In this document: positions 15,199 to 24,419 of the stretch, one piece after another
Numbering within the stretch: the stretch's first letter is position 1
How the letters are laid out: each line of letters starts with the position of its first letter
Assembly (NCBI RefSeq): GCF_027622875.1
Contig: NZ_JAPZVP010000030.1
Coordinates: 1 to 35,372, forward strand
From: Glycomyces luteolus
GTDB taxonomy: Bacteria; Actinomycetota; Actinomycetes; Mycobacteriales; Micromonosporaceae
Reading direction: 5' to 3'
DNA length: 35,372 bases
Made by a program: the position numbers and the translations under genes
The notes under the pieces: generated by a model
What the model was told of the DNA's origin: nothing
Seen by the model: the letters and a program-made list of their open reading frames with translations, nothing else
Database searches by the model: none

Positions 15199-16668
15199 TT
15201 ACCGACGCAGTTCGGAGACGGCGGTCGCAAGCCGCTTTCCGAACTGCTCGTCGGCCTTCGCGAAGTTCGCGATGGCGCGCTCGGCGATGTCGTCGCGGCT
15301 GACCTTGGCGATGAAGCCGGCCAGGTTCGCGATGAGGCGGCTCTGCTCGTCCTCGCTCATGAGCCGGTAGAGGTCGCCGGCCTGCACGAAGTCGTCGTCC
15401 TGCGCGTGCTTCGGGGTCTCCCACTCGCCGGTCTGGCCGTTGAGCTGCAGCGGCGCCCACAGGGCCTGGCCGGTCTCGTTCGGGCCGCCGAAGGAGTTCG
15501 GCTCGTAGTTCTTCTGGCCGCCGTGGCGCCCGTCGTAGCCCTGGCCGTCGCGGTTGCCGTTGCGCGCCTCGGTGGCGTGCGGGCGGTTCACCGGCAGGTG
15601 GTCGGCGTTGATGCCGACGCGGTAGCGGTGCGCGTCGCCGTAGGCGAACAGGCGGCCCTGCAGCATCTTGTCCGGCGAGGGGCCGATGCCCGGGACGAAG
15701 TGCGCGGGGGAGAAGATCGACTGCTCGACCTCGGCGAAGATGTTCTCCGGGTTGCGGTTGAGCTCGAGCTTGCCGATCTCGATCGGCGGGTAGTCCGCGT
15801 GCGGCCACACCTTGGTGAGGTCGAACGGGTTGAACCGGTAGGTCGCGGCCTCGGCGGCGGGCATGATCTGCACCTGCACGGTCCAGGTCGGGTAGTCGCC
15901 GCGCTCGATGGCCTCGCGCAGGTCCCGCTGGTGCGAGTCGGGGTCCTCGCCGGCCAGCTTGTTGGCCTCGTCCTGGGTGAGGTTCTTGATGCCCTGGTCG
16001 GTCTTGAAGTGGTACTTGACCCAGAACTGCTCGCCGGCCTCGTTGACCCACTGGAAGGTGTGGGAGCCGTAGCCGTTCATGTGGCGGTAGGACGCGGGGA
16101 TGCCGCGGTCGCCGAAGAGCCAGGTGACCTGGTGGGTGGACTCGGGGGAGAGGCCCCAGAAGTCCCACACGTTGTCGGCCTCCTGCGAACCGGTGTACGG
16201 GTCGCGCTTCTGGGTGTGGATGAAGTCGGGGAACTTGATGGCGTCGCGGATGAAGAACACCGGGGTGTTGTTGCCGACGAGGTCGTAGTTGCCCTCTTCG
16301 GTGTAGAACTTCAGGGCCCAGCCGCGCGGGTCGCGGCGGGCGTCGGCGCCGCCGAGGGAGTCGGCGACGGTGGAGAAGCGCAGGAAGGTCTCGGTCTCCT
16401 TGCCCACCTGGGAGAGGAACTTGGCCTTCGTGTACTTGGTGACGTCGGCGGTCACGGTGAAGGTGCCGTAGGCGCCCGAGCCGCGGGCGTGGACGACGCG
16501 CTCGGGGATGCGCTCGCGGTTGAAGTGCGCGAGCTTCTCGAGCAGCACCTGGTCCTGGATGAGCAGCGGCCCGCCGGCGCCGGCCGCCTCGCTCTGGTTG
16601 TTGTTGGAGACTGGCGCGCCGGACTCGGTGGTCAGCGGCCCAGCAGTGTTGTCGAACTGCGCGCTCAT
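15199..16668 (-). CDS. katA: Monofunctional haem catalase
   Basis: A 489-residue small-subunit catalase (clade 3-like length) that dismutates H2O2 in the cytosol. Distal His60 lies in '[12 protein letters not shown]', the catalytic Asn in '[15 protein letters not shown]', and the haem-ligand Tyr in '[14 protein letters not shown]'. '[10 protein letters not shown]', '[15 protein letters not shown]' and '[10 protein letters not shown]' are family landmarks. The start is the ATG at 16668 behind GAGAGGG; an upstream start at 16707 adds 13 unlikely residues. It is divergent from a Fur-family regulator with a perfect palindrome between them, the catA-catR type arrangement known in Streptomyces, so it is probably peroxide-induced by derepression. 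Confidence 0.96.
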   Translation of the reverse strand: MSAQFDNTAGPLTTESGAPVSNNNQSEAAGAGGPLLIQDQVLLEKLAHFNRERIPERVVHARGSGAYGTFTVTADVTKYTKAKFLSQVGKETETFLRFSTVADSLGGADARRDPRGWALKFYTEEGNYDLVGNNTPVFFIRDAIKFPDFIHTQKRDPYTGSQEADNVWDFWGLSPESTHQVTWLFGDRGIPASYRHMNGYGSHTFQWVNEAGEQFWVKYHFKTDQGIKNLTQDEANKLAGEDPDSHQRDLREAIERGDYPTWTVQVQIMPAAEAATYRFNPFDLTKVWPHADYPPIEIGKLELNRNPENIFAEVEQSIFSPAHFVPGIGPSPDKMLQGRLFAYGDAHRYRVGINADHLPVNRPHATEARNGNRDGQGYDGRHGGQKNYEPNSFGGPNETGQALWAPLQLNGQTGEWETPKHAQDDDFVQAGDLYRLMSEDEQSRLIANLAGFIAKVSRDDIAERAIANFAKADEQFGKRLATAVSELRR

Positions 16669-16745
16669 AGCGTGGCCCTCTCTTGCGTTCGCAGATCCCC
16701 GCAGCACGGCCGCTGACGGAATCCTTGGCTTCGACTCGATCCTAG

Positions 16746-16762
16746 CTTAGACTAGGTCTAAG
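16746..16762. promoter_or_regulatory. Fur/CatR-type operator between catalase and fur
   Basis: CTTAGACTAGGTCTAAG is a perfect palindrome with 7-bp arms around TAG. It is 78 bp upstream of the catalase start and 86 bp upstream of the regulator start. Its TTAGAC/GTCTAA halves resemble boxes bound by FurA/CatR proteins of actinomycetes, so it probably controls both genes. Confidence 0.75.
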
Positions 16763-16847
16763 TCAAGATCCAGTCCAGGGTAGTTAGTGCCACAGCGTTT
16801 CGCCTGCTAGAGTGGTGTTCAATGCCCCGACCGCGTGAGAGAACAGC

Positions 16848-17267
16848 ATGAGCGACCTCGTTACCCGACTTCGACGCCACAACTGGCGCATCACTCCTCA
16901 GCGACGCGTGATCGCTGAGACCCTCGAGGGCTCCCACGTGCACTTCACCGCCGAGCAGATCCTGGAGCGCGCGGTCGAGCGCATGCCGGAGCTCTCGCGC
17001 GCCACGGTCTACAACACGCTCAACGAGATGGTCGCGCTCGGCGAGGTCCTCGAGCTCACCTTCGACGGCCGCTCGAAGCGCTACGACCCCAACGCCGACC
17101 ATGAGCACCACCACCTCATCTGCGAGGGCTGCGGCCTGATGAAGGACGTGCACGCCATGGCCGACCCGGTGGACTGGCTCCCCGGCGACGAGCGGCACGG
17201 CTTCACCGTCACCCGCGCCTCCATCGCCTACCGGGGCCTGTGCCCGGAGTGCCAAGCCGCTTCGTAA
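16848..17267 (+). CDS. Fur-family peroxide/iron-responsive repressor (CatR/PerR-like)
   Basis: A 139-residue metal-dependent repressor. The winged helix covers about 1-85 ('RITPQRRVIAETLEGSHVHFTAEQILERAVERMPELSRATVYNTL'). The dimerisation domain has the metal site 'HEHHHLICEGCGLMKDV' and a second CxxC (CPEC) at the C-terminus, together the structural Zn(Cys)4. The regulatory His/Asp set of PerR-type proteins is plausibly present (HEHHH, GFTV). It faces the catalase gene across a perfect palindrome, and I infer control of catalase plus autoregulation. Iron uptake control (true Fur) is less likely from context. Confidence 0.92.
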   Translation: MSDLVTRLRRHNWRITPQRRVIAETLEGSHVHFTAEQILERAVERMPELSRATVYNTLNEMVALGEVLELTFDGRSKRYDPNADHEHHHLICEGCGLMKDVHAMADPVDWLPGDERHGFTVTRASIAYRGLCPECQAAS

Positions 17268-17542
17268 AGCGGCGCAGTCGAAACGAATGCGAACCTGAGG
17301 AGCGCGAGCACACTCGGGTGGCCGCTGCGCGACCGGACTGTCGCGCTCTAGTCGCGCTTCGGTGACGAAACGGTCTCGACCGTCCTTTTCGCTTGCCTTG
17401 TCCTGTTCTGCTCCGATACCGTCACGGGGCCGCCTCGCCCGGAATCCCCAGCGAGCACCCCCGGCGGACCGCTAGGTTCAGGCCACCAGCCTGACCGCCC
17501 GACAGCAGGCCGATGCCTGCGCGCCCGACCGAAGGAGCCGAA
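17268..17542. other. Gap between fur and the symporter gene
   Basis: 275 bases with no gene. A short hairpin, ACGGTC followed by GACCGT and then CCTTTT near 17370-17386, could end the fur transcript, but the stem is only six base pairs with almost no loop. Nothing else stands out. Confidence 0.3.
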
Positions 17543-18982
17543 GTGGACCGGTTGCTGTCCTGGAACGACCAGTACTGGGCCTGGGTGGTCATTCCGCTCA
17601 TCGTCGTCACCAGCCTCCTCTACCTGGTGCTCACCAGGGGCGTGCAGTTCCGGCTGTTCGGGCAGATGATCAAGGGCCTGCGCGAGGACCCGGGCGAGGG
17701 CACGGAGGGCCACCGCCGGGTCTCGGCGTTCCAGGCGTTCGCGATCTCCTCGGCCGCCCGCGTCGGCACCGGCAACATCGTGGGCGTCTCGACCGCGATC
17801 GCGGTCGGCGGGCCCGGTGCGGTCTTCTGGATGTGGATCATGGCGATCACGGTGGCCGCCACCGCGTTCGCCGAGTCGACGCTCGCGCAGGTCTACAAGG
17901 AGCGCACCCCCGAGGGGTTCAAGGGCGGGCCCTCCTACTACATGAAGCACGGCCTCAAGGCGCCCTGGCTCGGCGCGGTCTTCGCCGTCATCCTCATCTT
18001 CACGTACCCGTTCAGCTTCAACATGGTGCAGGCCAACACCTTCACCGGCGCCGTCAGCGACTCGCTCGACGGGATGGGCGTGGCCACCGGCGGCGCCACC
18101 GCCTGGATCATCGGGATCGTCCTCGCCGCGATCACCGCGGCCGTCGTCTTCGGCGGCCTGCAGCGCATCGCCCACTTCGCGCAGCTCGCCGTGCCCGCCA
18201 TGGCCCTGGTGTACCTGGGCCTGGGCACCGCGATCGTCGTCATCAACGCCGATGAGCTCCCCGGCGCGATCGCGAGCATCTTCAACTCCGCGTTCGGGAT
18301 CGAGCAGTTCGCCGGGGCCGCGCTCGGCACTGTCATCATCCAGGGCGTGCGCCGCGGCATGTTCTCCAACGAGGGCGGCATGGGCTCGGCCCCGAACGCC
18401 GGCGCCACCGCCACGGTGAGCCACCCGGTCAAGCAGGGCCTGACGCAGGCGTTCGGCGTCTACTTCGACACGATCTTCATCTGCTCGATCTCGGCGTTCA
18501 TCATCCTCACCACGAACCCGGTGTACGGGGACGCGAACGTCAACCTGGTGACCCGCGGCGTGGACGCGGCCCTCGGCGGCTGGGCCCTCCAGGTCATGGC
18601 GCTCATCCTGGTGCTGTTCACCTTCACCTCCGTGGTCGGCAACTACTTCTACGGCGAGAGCAGCGTCCGGTACCTCCGCGACAGCCGCTGGACGGTCGGC
18701 GCGCTGCGGGTCGTCGTCGTCGGCCTCGTCCTCCTCGGCTCGGTCGCCTCGCTCGAGACCGTGTGGAGCATCGCCGACGTCACCATGGGGCTCATGGCCA
18801 CCGTCAACCTCGTCGCCGTGCTCGGCCTGACCGGGGTGACGGTGAAAGTCTTGCGCGATTACGACAAGCAGCGCAAGGCCGGCCTCGACCCGGTGTTCAC
18901 CCGCGAGTCCGTGCCCGGCCTCACCGGCATGCAGGTGTGGGAGCCCGAGACGGAACCTGTGGCACGGGCATACGAGAAGTGA
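17543..18982 (+). CDS. AGCS-family alanine/glycine:cation symporter
   Basis: A 479-residue sodium- or proton-coupled amino-acid importer with about 10-11 TM helices. Family signatures are 'SSAARVGTGNIVGVSTAIAVGGPGAVFWMW', 'FKGGPSYYMKHGL', 'GVRRGMFSNEGGMGSAPNAGATA' and 'YFYGESSVRYL'. It imports alanine or glycine. The GTG at 17543 has GAAGGAG 6 bp upstream and is preferred over the in-frame ATG at 17513, which lacks such a site. NhaA starts 44 bp after its stop on the same strand, so the two may be co-transcribed; NhaA could help maintain the Na+ gradient used by the symporter. Confidence 0.92.
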   Translation: MDRLLSWNDQYWAWVVIPLIVVTSLLYLVLTRGVQFRLFGQMIKGLREDPGEGTEGHRRVSAFQAFAISSAARVGTGNIVGVSTAIAVGGPGAVFWMWIMAITVAATAFAESTLAQVYKERTPEGFKGGPSYYMKHGLKAPWLGAVFAVILIFTYPFSFNMVQANTFTGAVSDSLDGMGVATGGATAWIIGIVLAAITAAVVFGGLQRIAHFAQLAVPAMALVYLGLGTAIVVINADELPGAIASIFNSAFGIEQFAGAALGTVIIQGVRRGMFSNEGGMGSAPNAGATATVSHPVKQGLTQAFGVYFDTIFICSISAFIILTTNPVYGDANVNLVTRGVDAALGGWALQVMALILVLFTFTSVVGNYFYGESSVRYLRDSRWTVGALRVVVVGLVLLGSVASLETVWSIADVTMGLMATVNLVAVLGLTGVTVKVLRDYDKQRKAGLDPVFTRESVPGLTGMQVWEPETEPVARAYEK

Positions 18983-19026
18983 CGACGACGCGCGCCGATA
19001 TCTGACAGGTCGATAGGCTCACTCGC

Positions 19027-20475
19027 ATGACGCAGTCGAAGGAACCCTGGAAGTCACCGGTCTGGCGCTCCGAGCCCGCGTTCCTCTACTCGCGACGCTC
19101 GCTCGCCCGCTACGTCGGCCGCCCCGCCGCCGAGTTCCTCAAGATCGAGCCGGCGGCGGGCCTCGTCCTCGTCGCCTGCGCGGTCATCGCCATGCTGTGG
19201 GCCAACTCGCCGTGGGCCGACTCCTACGTGGCGGTGTGGGGCCTCGACATCACGTTCCAGTTCGGCGGCTTCGAACTCCACCACACGCTCAAGGACTGGA
19301 TCAACGACGGCCTCATGGCCATCTTCTTCTTCGTCGTGGGCGTGGAGATCAAGAGCGAGATCGTCTCCGGGGAACTCTCCAACCCCCGCAACGCCGTTCC
19401 TCCGATCGCCGCCGCCGTCGGCGGCATGGCGGCGCCGGCCCTCATCTACACCGCCCTCAACGCCGGCGGCGCGGGCGCGGGCGGCTGGGGCATCCCCATG
19501 GCCACCGACATCGCGTTCGCCGTCGGCGTCCTCGCCCTCTTCGGCTCCCGCATCCCCTCGTCGGCGCGGATCTTCCTGCTCACCCTCGCCATCGTCGACG
19601 ACCTCGGCGCGATCGCCGTCATCGCCGTGTTCTACACCGAGGACCTCTCGATGGCCTGGCTCGCCGTCGCCGGCGCGCTCATCGCCGTCGCGGTCCTCCT
19701 GCGGGTCCTCAACGTCTGGTCCGGGCCCGTCTACCTCGTCATCGGCGTGCTCCTGTGGGTCGCCATGCTCGAATCCGGCGTGCACGCCACCATCGCCGGC
19801 GTCGTCATGGGCCTCATCATCTCCGCCAAGCCCCTCCTCGACCCGCAGGTCGCCCACGCCGAAGCGCAGGAGATGGCCAAGGGCGGCCTCACCGCCGAGG
19901 AGACCGAGCGGCTCGTCAAGTTCGCCCGCGACGCCGTGCCCCCGACCGAGCGCATCCAGGCCCGCAACCACCAGTTCTCCTCGTTCGTGGTCCTCCCGCT
20001 GTTCGCCCTCGCCAACGCCGGCGTCGCCCTCTCCGCCGACCTGTTCGCCACCGCGCTCACCTCCACGGTGACGCTCGGGATCGTCCTCGGCCTCGTCGTC
20101 GGGAAGCTCGTCGGCATCACCGCCGCAACCTGGCTCGTCGTGAAACTCGGCTGGGGCCGCATGCCCACCGGCACCACCTGGCCCCTCCTCGCCGCCATCG
20201 CGATGGTCGCGGGCATCGGCTTCACCGTGGCGCTCTTCATCACCGAACTCGCCTTCCGCGGCGGCGACGCCCAGCTCCTCACCGACGAGGGCAAGATCGG
20301 CGTGCTCTGCGCGTCCTTCCTCGCCGCCCTCCTCGGCGCCCTCGCCGTCCACCTGACCGCCCCGAAGCGGCCGCGGACCGGCGAAGCGCCCGAGGACCAG
20401 CGGGCTGTGGAGGACGCCGCGAACGCGGGGTTAGGCTTGGCCCACTGCTTTCACAGCGACTCGACCCTAGAGTGA
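19027..20475 (+). CDS. nhaA: NhaA-type Na+/H+ antiporter
   Basis: A 482-residue membrane protein, longer than the ~390 of E. coli NhaA owing to an N-terminal extension of about 35 residues, an enlarged cytosolic loop (about 275-315, 'AEAQEMAKGGLTAEETERLVKFARDAVPPTERIQ') and a C-terminal tail. The catalytic pair is Asp191-Asp192 in 'LAIVDDLGAIAVIA'; 'FFFVVGVEIKSEI', 'WGIPMATDIAFAVGVLALFG' and 'GIGFTVALFI' are family landmarks. It extrudes Na+ or Li+ in exchange for protons. It follows the AGCS gene by 44 bp and precedes the DUF3151 gene by 27 bp. Confidence 0.95.
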   Translation: MTQSKEPWKSPVWRSEPAFLYSRRSLARYVGRPAAEFLKIEPAAGLVLVACAVIAMLWANSPWADSYVAVWGLDITFQFGGFELHHTLKDWINDGLMAIFFFVVGVEIKSEIVSGELSNPRNAVPPIAAAVGGMAAPALIYTALNAGGAGAGGWGIPMATDIAFAVGVLALFGSRIPSSARIFLLTLAIVDDLGAIAVIAVFYTEDLSMAWLAVAGALIAVAVLLRVLNVWSGPVYLVIGVLLWVAMLESGVHATIAGVVMGLIISAKPLLDPQVAHAEAQEMAKGGLTAEETERLVKFARDAVPPTERIQARNHQFSSFVVLPLFALANAGVALSADLFATALTSTVTLGIVLGLVVGKLVGITAATWLVVKLGWGRMPTGTTWPLLAAIAMVAGIGFTVALFITELAFRGGDAQLLTDEGKIGVLCASFLAALLGALAVHLTAPKRPRTGEAPEDQRAVEDAANAGLGLAHCFHSDSTLE

Positions 20476-20502
20476 GAACCCTACTTTTGGAGGGACGCCG
20501 TC

Positions 20503-20910
20503 TTGGCTCCGCAGAATCTCATGTCCCAGCCTCCGGCGACGAAACTGCCCGAGGACACCGAGGCCAGGAAGTTCCTCGACGAGCACACGCCCGAGGACAC
20601 GGTCCGCCGCTTCCCGTGGTTCTGCGCCGCCTGGGCCCGCCTCGCGAAGAACGCCCTGGAGTCGGGCGACGACGTCGCCGCGTACGCCTTCGCGCGCACC
20701 GGCTACCACCGGGGACTCGACCAGCTGCGCCGCAGCGGCTGGAAGGGCCACGGCCCGATCCCCTGGGACCACAAGCCGAACCGCGGCTTCCTCAAGTCCC
20801 TGCACCAGCTCTCGCGCGCCGCCGCCGCCATCGGCGAAGCCGACGAGGCCGCCCGCTGCGCGCAGTTCCTGCGCGACTCGGACCCGGCCGCCGCCGACGC
20901 CCTGACGTAG
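20503..20910 (+). CDS. DUF3151 conserved actinobacterial protein
   Basis: A 135-residue soluble protein found almost only in Actinomycetota. The signature 'AAYAFARTGYHRGLDQLRRSGWKGHGPIPWDHKPNRGFLKSLH' is strongly conserved, resembling a TPR-like helical repeat; function unknown. The TTG at 20503 is favoured because GGAGGG lies 8 bp upstream; the ATG at 20521 is the alternative and would remove six residues. It is close behind nhaA (27 bp) and is followed by a strong hairpin. Confidence 0.85.
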   Translation: MAPQNLMSQPPATKLPEDTEARKFLDEHTPEDTVRRFPWFCAAWARLAKNALESGDDVAAYAFARTGYHRGLDQLRRSGWKGHGPIPWDHKPNRGFLKSLHQLSRAAAAIGEADEAARCAQFLRDSDPAAADALT

Positions 20911-20970
20911 GCCCGCGGGCGCGCGAGCGAACCGTCCCCAGGACGCCGAACGCGAGCCCTTCATACGCAA

Positions 20971-21015
20971 TGCGAAAGCGGCCGGAGCGCCAAGCGCCCC
21001 GGCCGCTTTCGCATA
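20971..21015. terminator. Bidirectional terminator between DUF3151 and Rieske genes
   Basis: ATGCGAAAGCGGCCGG (20971-20986) pairs perfectly with CCGGCCGCTTTCGCAT (21000-21015); the inner GCGC/GCGC adds four pairs. It lies between two convergent genes (stops at 20910 and 21021). T-runs within the arms (CTTTCG) are short on both strands. Confidence 0.8.
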
Positions 21016-21020
21016 CGCGC

Positions 21021-21515
21021 CTAAGCGAGCGAGATCTGGCCGTCCTCGACGGTGATCTCCACTGCGGGAAGGTTCACCTCTGCCGGGCCCTCCTCCAGCT
21101 CGCCCTCGATCGTCCACGTCGACTGGTGCCGCGGGCAGATGATGTTGCCGTCCGCGTCAGGGGCGTCGACGATCGCGCCCTGGTGCGGGCACACGGCCGA
21201 GAACGCCAGGAACTCGTCAGCCGTCGGCTGCACGATCACCGTCTCGTCCACGACGAGGCCCCCGCCCACGGGAACGTCCGCAGTCGCCGCGATCCCCGCG
21301 CCGCCGCTGCCCTCCGTGGTCGAACCACCCTCAGTGGACGGATCCGCTGCGCCCGTCGTCGACTCGCTCCCGTTCGGGGACTCGGCCGTGCCGCACGCGG
21401 CCAGCGCACCCGCCGCCCCCAGCCCGGCAAGCCCGCACATCACGCCGCGACGGGAGGTGACGGCCTTGGTCAACACTCGCCCCGCCAGATCGGATCCGGT
21501 CCTGGTGTCGGTCAT
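21021..21515 (-). CDS. Tat-exported Rieske [2Fe-2S] lipoprotein
   Basis: A 164-residue exported electron-transfer protein. The N-terminus has a twin-arginine signal (SRRGVMCGLAGLGAAG) ending in the lipobox LAAC, so it should be lipid-anchored outside the membrane. A Ser/Thr/Gly-rich linker follows, then the Rieske domain (about 70-164) with the cluster motifs 'CPHQGAIV' (C-x-H) and 'CPRHQSTW' (C-x-x-H). The start is the ATG at 21515 with GAGGAG; a longer frame exists but begins in GC-rich non-coding sequence. No cytochrome b or oxygenase partner is in the window, so the redox partner is unknown. Confidence 0.9.
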   Translation of the reverse strand: MTDTRTGSDLAGRVLTKAVTSRRGVMCGLAGLGAAGALAACGTAESPNGSESTTGAADPSTEGGSTTEGSGGAGIAATADVPVGGGLVVDETVIVQPTADEFLAFSAVCPHQGAIVDAPDADGNIICPRHQSTWTIEGELEEGPAEVNLPAVEITVEDGQISLA

Positions 21516-21652
21516 AGTCAAGCTCCTCGCGCTCGTGGGCGCCATGGCCGGCCGCGGCATGCCTGCGAGCCGGGGCCGTGCCGTTGCGGCGCCTGCGGCC
21601 GCAACGCTAACGCCGCAAACCCGAGCCTGTCACGGGATACCGCCCCAGATCA

Positions 21653-21682
21653 AGAACTTTAGTTGAAGCTTCATCAAGTTCT
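21653..21682 (-). repeat. Nested inverted repeat downstream of the acyl-CoA dehydrogenase
   Basis: AGAACTT (21653-21659) pairs with AAGTTCT (21676-21682), enclosing a perfect 10-bp palindrome TGAAGCTTCA (21664-21673). It is AT-rich in a GC-rich setting, 30 bp after the dehydrogenase stop and upstream of the Rieske gene on the same strand. It may be the operon's terminator (no long T-run) or a regulator site for the Rieske gene. Confidence 0.4.
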
Positions 21683-21711
21683 CAGGAAGCTCACAGCCCC
21701 AACCACGCCCG

Positions 21712-22839
21712 CTACACCCCCAGCGACCGCGCGATCAGCATCCGCTGCACCTCATTCGTGCCCTCCCCGATCTCCAGCACCTTGCAGTCCCTCCACGCCC
21801 GCGCCACCGGCGTCTCGTTCATGAACCCGTACCCGCCGAAGATCTGCGTCGCCTCCCGCGCATTCTCCACCGCCGCCTGCGACGCGTGCAGTTTCGCCAG
21901 CGCCGCATCAGTCCCGAACGGCTCCCCCGCATCCGCCTTCGCCGCCGCGTCCTGCCACGCCAACCGCGACGTATGCGCACGCAACCGCATGTCCGCCAGC
22001 ATGAACGCGATCGACTGGTTCTCCGCGATCGGCCGCCCGAACGCCTCCCGCTCCTTCGCATGGACCAGCGACTCGTCCAGGCACCCCTGCGCCGAACCCG
22101 TCGCCAGCGCCGCAAGAGCGACCCGGCCCGCGTCCAGCAGCTCCAGGAACTGCACGAAACCGCGCCCGCGCTGGCCGACGAGGTTCGCCTCGGGCACGCG
22201 GCAGCCGTCGAAGTAGACGGGCCGGGTGTCGGAGGCCCTCCAGCCGACCTTGGAGTACTCGGGGCCGATCTCGAGCCCGGGCGTGCCGGGTTCGACGGCG
22301 ATGCAGGAGACCTCGCCGGGGCCGGTCTGGGCGGTGGCCACGATGAGGTCGGTCATCTCGGTGCCGGCGTTGGTGATGAAGCACTTGGCGCCGTCGATGA
22401 CCCATTCGCCGTTCTCGATGCGGGCCTTGGTGTCGGTGTGCCCGGCGTCGGTGCCGCCGCCCGGCTCGGTGAGGGCGAAGGCGACGAGGCCCTGCCCGGA
22501 GGCGAGGCGCGGGAGCCATTTGGCCCGCTGCTCGGGGCTGCCGAAGCGGGCGATGCCCTCGGCGCCGAGGGTCACCGAGGCCTCGACGGTGACGGCGACG
22601 GAGGCGTCGACGCGGGCGATCTCCTCGAGCGCGAGGCCGAGCATGAAGAGCCCGGCTCCGGCGCCGCCGTACTCCTCGGGGAGCGTGACGCCCAGGACGC
22701 CGAGTTTGCCCAGCTCGCGGATGAGGTCGGCGGGGAACTCGCCGCGCTCGTAGAAGTCGCCGATGACGGGTTTGATCCGGTCCTGGGCGAAGGCGCGCAC
22801 GGCGGCGGCGAATTCGGTCTGCTCGAGGTCGAGTCTCAT
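21712..22839 (-). CDS. Acyl-CoA dehydrogenase (short/medium-chain type)
   Basis: A 375-residue FAD flavoenzyme forming trans-2-enoyl-CoA. Landmarks: 'FALTEPGGGTDAGHTDTKA' (FAD/substrate binding), 'YSKVGWRASDTRPVYFD', 'REAFGRPIAENQSIAFMLADM' and 'QIFGGYGFMNETPVARAWRD'. The catalytic base is Glu359 in 'IGEGTNEVQR', the SCAD/MCAD position; isovaleryl-CoA dehydrogenases lack it there, so a straight or short branched substrate is likelier than isovaleryl-CoA. The ATG at 22839 has AGAAGGAG. It follows the carboxyltransferase gene by 32 bp in one operon, like the accD1-fadE19 pair of mycobacteria. Confidence 0.94.
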   Translation of the reverse strand: MRLDLEQTEFAAAVRAFAQDRIKPVIGDFYERGEFPADLIRELGKLGVLGVTLPEEYGGAGAGLFMLGLALEEIARVDASVAVTVEASVTLGAEGIARFGSPEQRAKWLPRLASGQGLVAFALTEPGGGTDAGHTDTKARIENGEWVIDGAKCFITNAGTEMTDLIVATAQTGPGEVSCIAVEPGTPGLEIGPEYSKVGWRASDTRPVYFDGCRVPEANLVGQRGRGFVQFLELLDAGRVALAALATGSAQGCLDESLVHAKEREAFGRPIAENQSIAFMLADMRLRAHTSRLAWQDAAAKADAGEPFGTDAALAKLHASQAAVENAREATQIFGGYGFMNETPVARAWRDCKVLEIGEGTNEVQRMLIARSLGV

Positions 22840-22871
22840 GGCTGCTGCTCCTTCTCTATTGCGGCTCGCAG

Positions 22872-24392
22872 CTACACCGGTGTGATCGGGTGTCTGCGGT
22901 CGGAGAACCGGCGGTCCTTGTGGGTCAGCCGGCGGTATCGGGCGATGAGGTCGTCGCGGAGTGCGGCGGGTTCGAGGATGTCGTCGACGACGAGCTCGCC
23001 GGCGAGGCGGCGCAGGTCGACGTCGGCTTCGTACTCGGCCCGCTTGTCGGCGACGAACCGCTCGCGCTGGGCGGGGTCTTCGATCTGCGCGATCTTGTTG
23101 GCGTACACGGCGTTGACGGCCGCTTCGGCGCCCATGACGGCGATGCGGGCGCTCGGCAGCGCGATCGTGGCGTCGGACCCGAAGGCGGGGCCGGCCATGG
23201 CGTAGAGGCCGGCGCCGTAGGCCTTGCGGACGACGACGCAGATCTTGGGGACCGTGGCCTCGGCGACGGCGGCGATCATCTTGGCGCCGTGGCGGATGAT
23301 GCCGCCGTGCTCGACGGCCGAGCCGACCATGAACCCGGGGACGTCGGCCAGGAACAGCAGCGGCACGTTGAACGAGTCGCATGTGGACACGAACCGGGCG
23401 GCCTTGTCGGCGGAGTCGGAGAAGAGGACGCCGCCGCGCACCGCGGAGTTGTTGGCGACGATCCCGACGGGCCTGCCGTCGAGGCGCGCGAACGCGGTGA
23501 TGAGCTCCCCGGCCCAGCGGGCCTGCACCTCGAGCAGGGAGTCGCGGTCGACGAGGCCGTCGAGCACGGAGTGCATGTCGAACGGTGCGGCCTCGCTGGC
23601 GGGGATCGCGGCGGCGAGGTCGACCGGCAGCGGAGGGCGGGCCGCGCGCACCGGCGCGGGCTGCGTCCAGTTCGAGGGCAGGTAGGAGAGCCAGCGCCTG
23701 ACAGAGGCGATCGCCTCGTCCTCGTTGCGGCACAGGAAGTGCCCGACGCCGGACTGCTCGCAGTGGACGCGCGCGCCGCCCATCTCCTCGAGGGTGGTCT
23801 TCTCGCCGGTGACCATCTCGACCATCCGCGGGCTGCCGAGGTACATCGAGGCGTTGCCGTCGACCATGGCGACGATGTCGCAGAACGCGGGAATGTACGC
23901 GCCGCCCGCGGCGCTGGGACCGAAGAGCGCGCAGGCCTGGGGGATGCGTCCGGAGGCGCGGACCTGCTCGTGGAAGATGCGGCCGGCACCGCGGCGGCCG
24001 GGGAAGAGCTGTACCTGGTCGGTGATGCGGGCCCCGGCGGAGTCGACGAGGTAGACGAGGGGGTGCTGCTCGAGCTGTGCGGCTTCGACGGTGCGGATGA
24101 TCTTCTCGACGGTGCGCGCGCCCCAGGACCCGGCCTTCACGGTGGAGTCGTTGGCGACGAGCCGGATCGGGCGGCCCTGCACGGTGGCGGTGCCGACGAC
24201 CACGCCGTCGGCGGGGAGCTGCGGGTCGGGGTTGGCCCAGAGGTTGTCCTCGCGGAACGAGTCGGGGTCGCACAGGCGGCGGATGCGCTCGCGGGCGTGG
24301 TACTTGCCCGCGGCGGCCGCGGCCTGGTGGTACTTCTCGGCGCCGCCGCGCTCGATGCGCTCCCGTTCGGCCGGGTAGTCCCCGAATTCCAC
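22872..24392 (-). CDS. accD1: Acyl-CoA carboxylase carboxyltransferase (beta) subunit, AccD1-like
   Basis: A 506-residue biotin-dependent carboxyltransferase with two crotonase-like halves. Landmarks: 'HARERIRRLCDPDSF', 'GSWGARTVEKIIRTVEAA', 'LVYLVDSAGARITDQVQLFPGRRGAGRIF', 'GPSAAGGAYIPAFCD', the second-half 'FLADVPGFMVGSAVEHGGIIRHGAKMI' and 'KAYGAGLYAMAGPAF'. The sequence is closest in style to methylcrotonyl-CoA/branched acyl-CoA carboxylases, suggesting leucine or branched acyl catabolism. The GTG at 24392 has GAGGAGG 7 bp upstream. The biotin/carboxylase alpha subunit is not in the window. A perfect palindrome (24420-24437) lies 28 bp upstream. Confidence 0.92.
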   Translation of the reverse strand: MEFGDYPAERERIERGGAEKYHQAAAAAGKYHARERIRRLCDPDSFREDNLWANPDPQLPADGVVVGTATVQGRPIRLVANDSTVKAGSWGARTVEKIIRTVEAAQLEQHPLVYLVDSAGARITDQVQLFPGRRGAGRIFHEQVRASGRIPQACALFGPSAAGGAYIPAFCDIVAMVDGNASMYLGSPRMVEMVTGEKTTLEEMGGARVHCEQSGVGHFLCRNEDEAIASVRRWLSYLPSNWTQPAPVRAARPPLPVDLAAAIPASEAAPFDMHSVLDGLVDRDSLLEVQARWAGELITAFARLDGRPVGIVANNSAVRGGVLFSDSADKAARFVSTCDSFNVPLLFLADVPGFMVGSAVEHGGIIRHGAKMIAAVAEATVPKICVVVRKAYGAGLYAMAGPAFGSDATIALPSARIAVMGAEAAVNAVYANKIAQIEDPAQRERFVADKRAEYEADVDLRRLAGELVVDDILEPAALRDDLIARYRRLTHKDRRFSDRRHPITPV

Positions 24393-24419
24393 GGCACGGC
24401 CTCCTCGCCGAAGTCAGTC

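Noticed and set aside
19197..21662. An 821-codon plus-strand open frame overlapping nhaA
   Set aside because: It is arginine-rich shadow sequence; NhaA has conserved catalytic motifs in the other frame.
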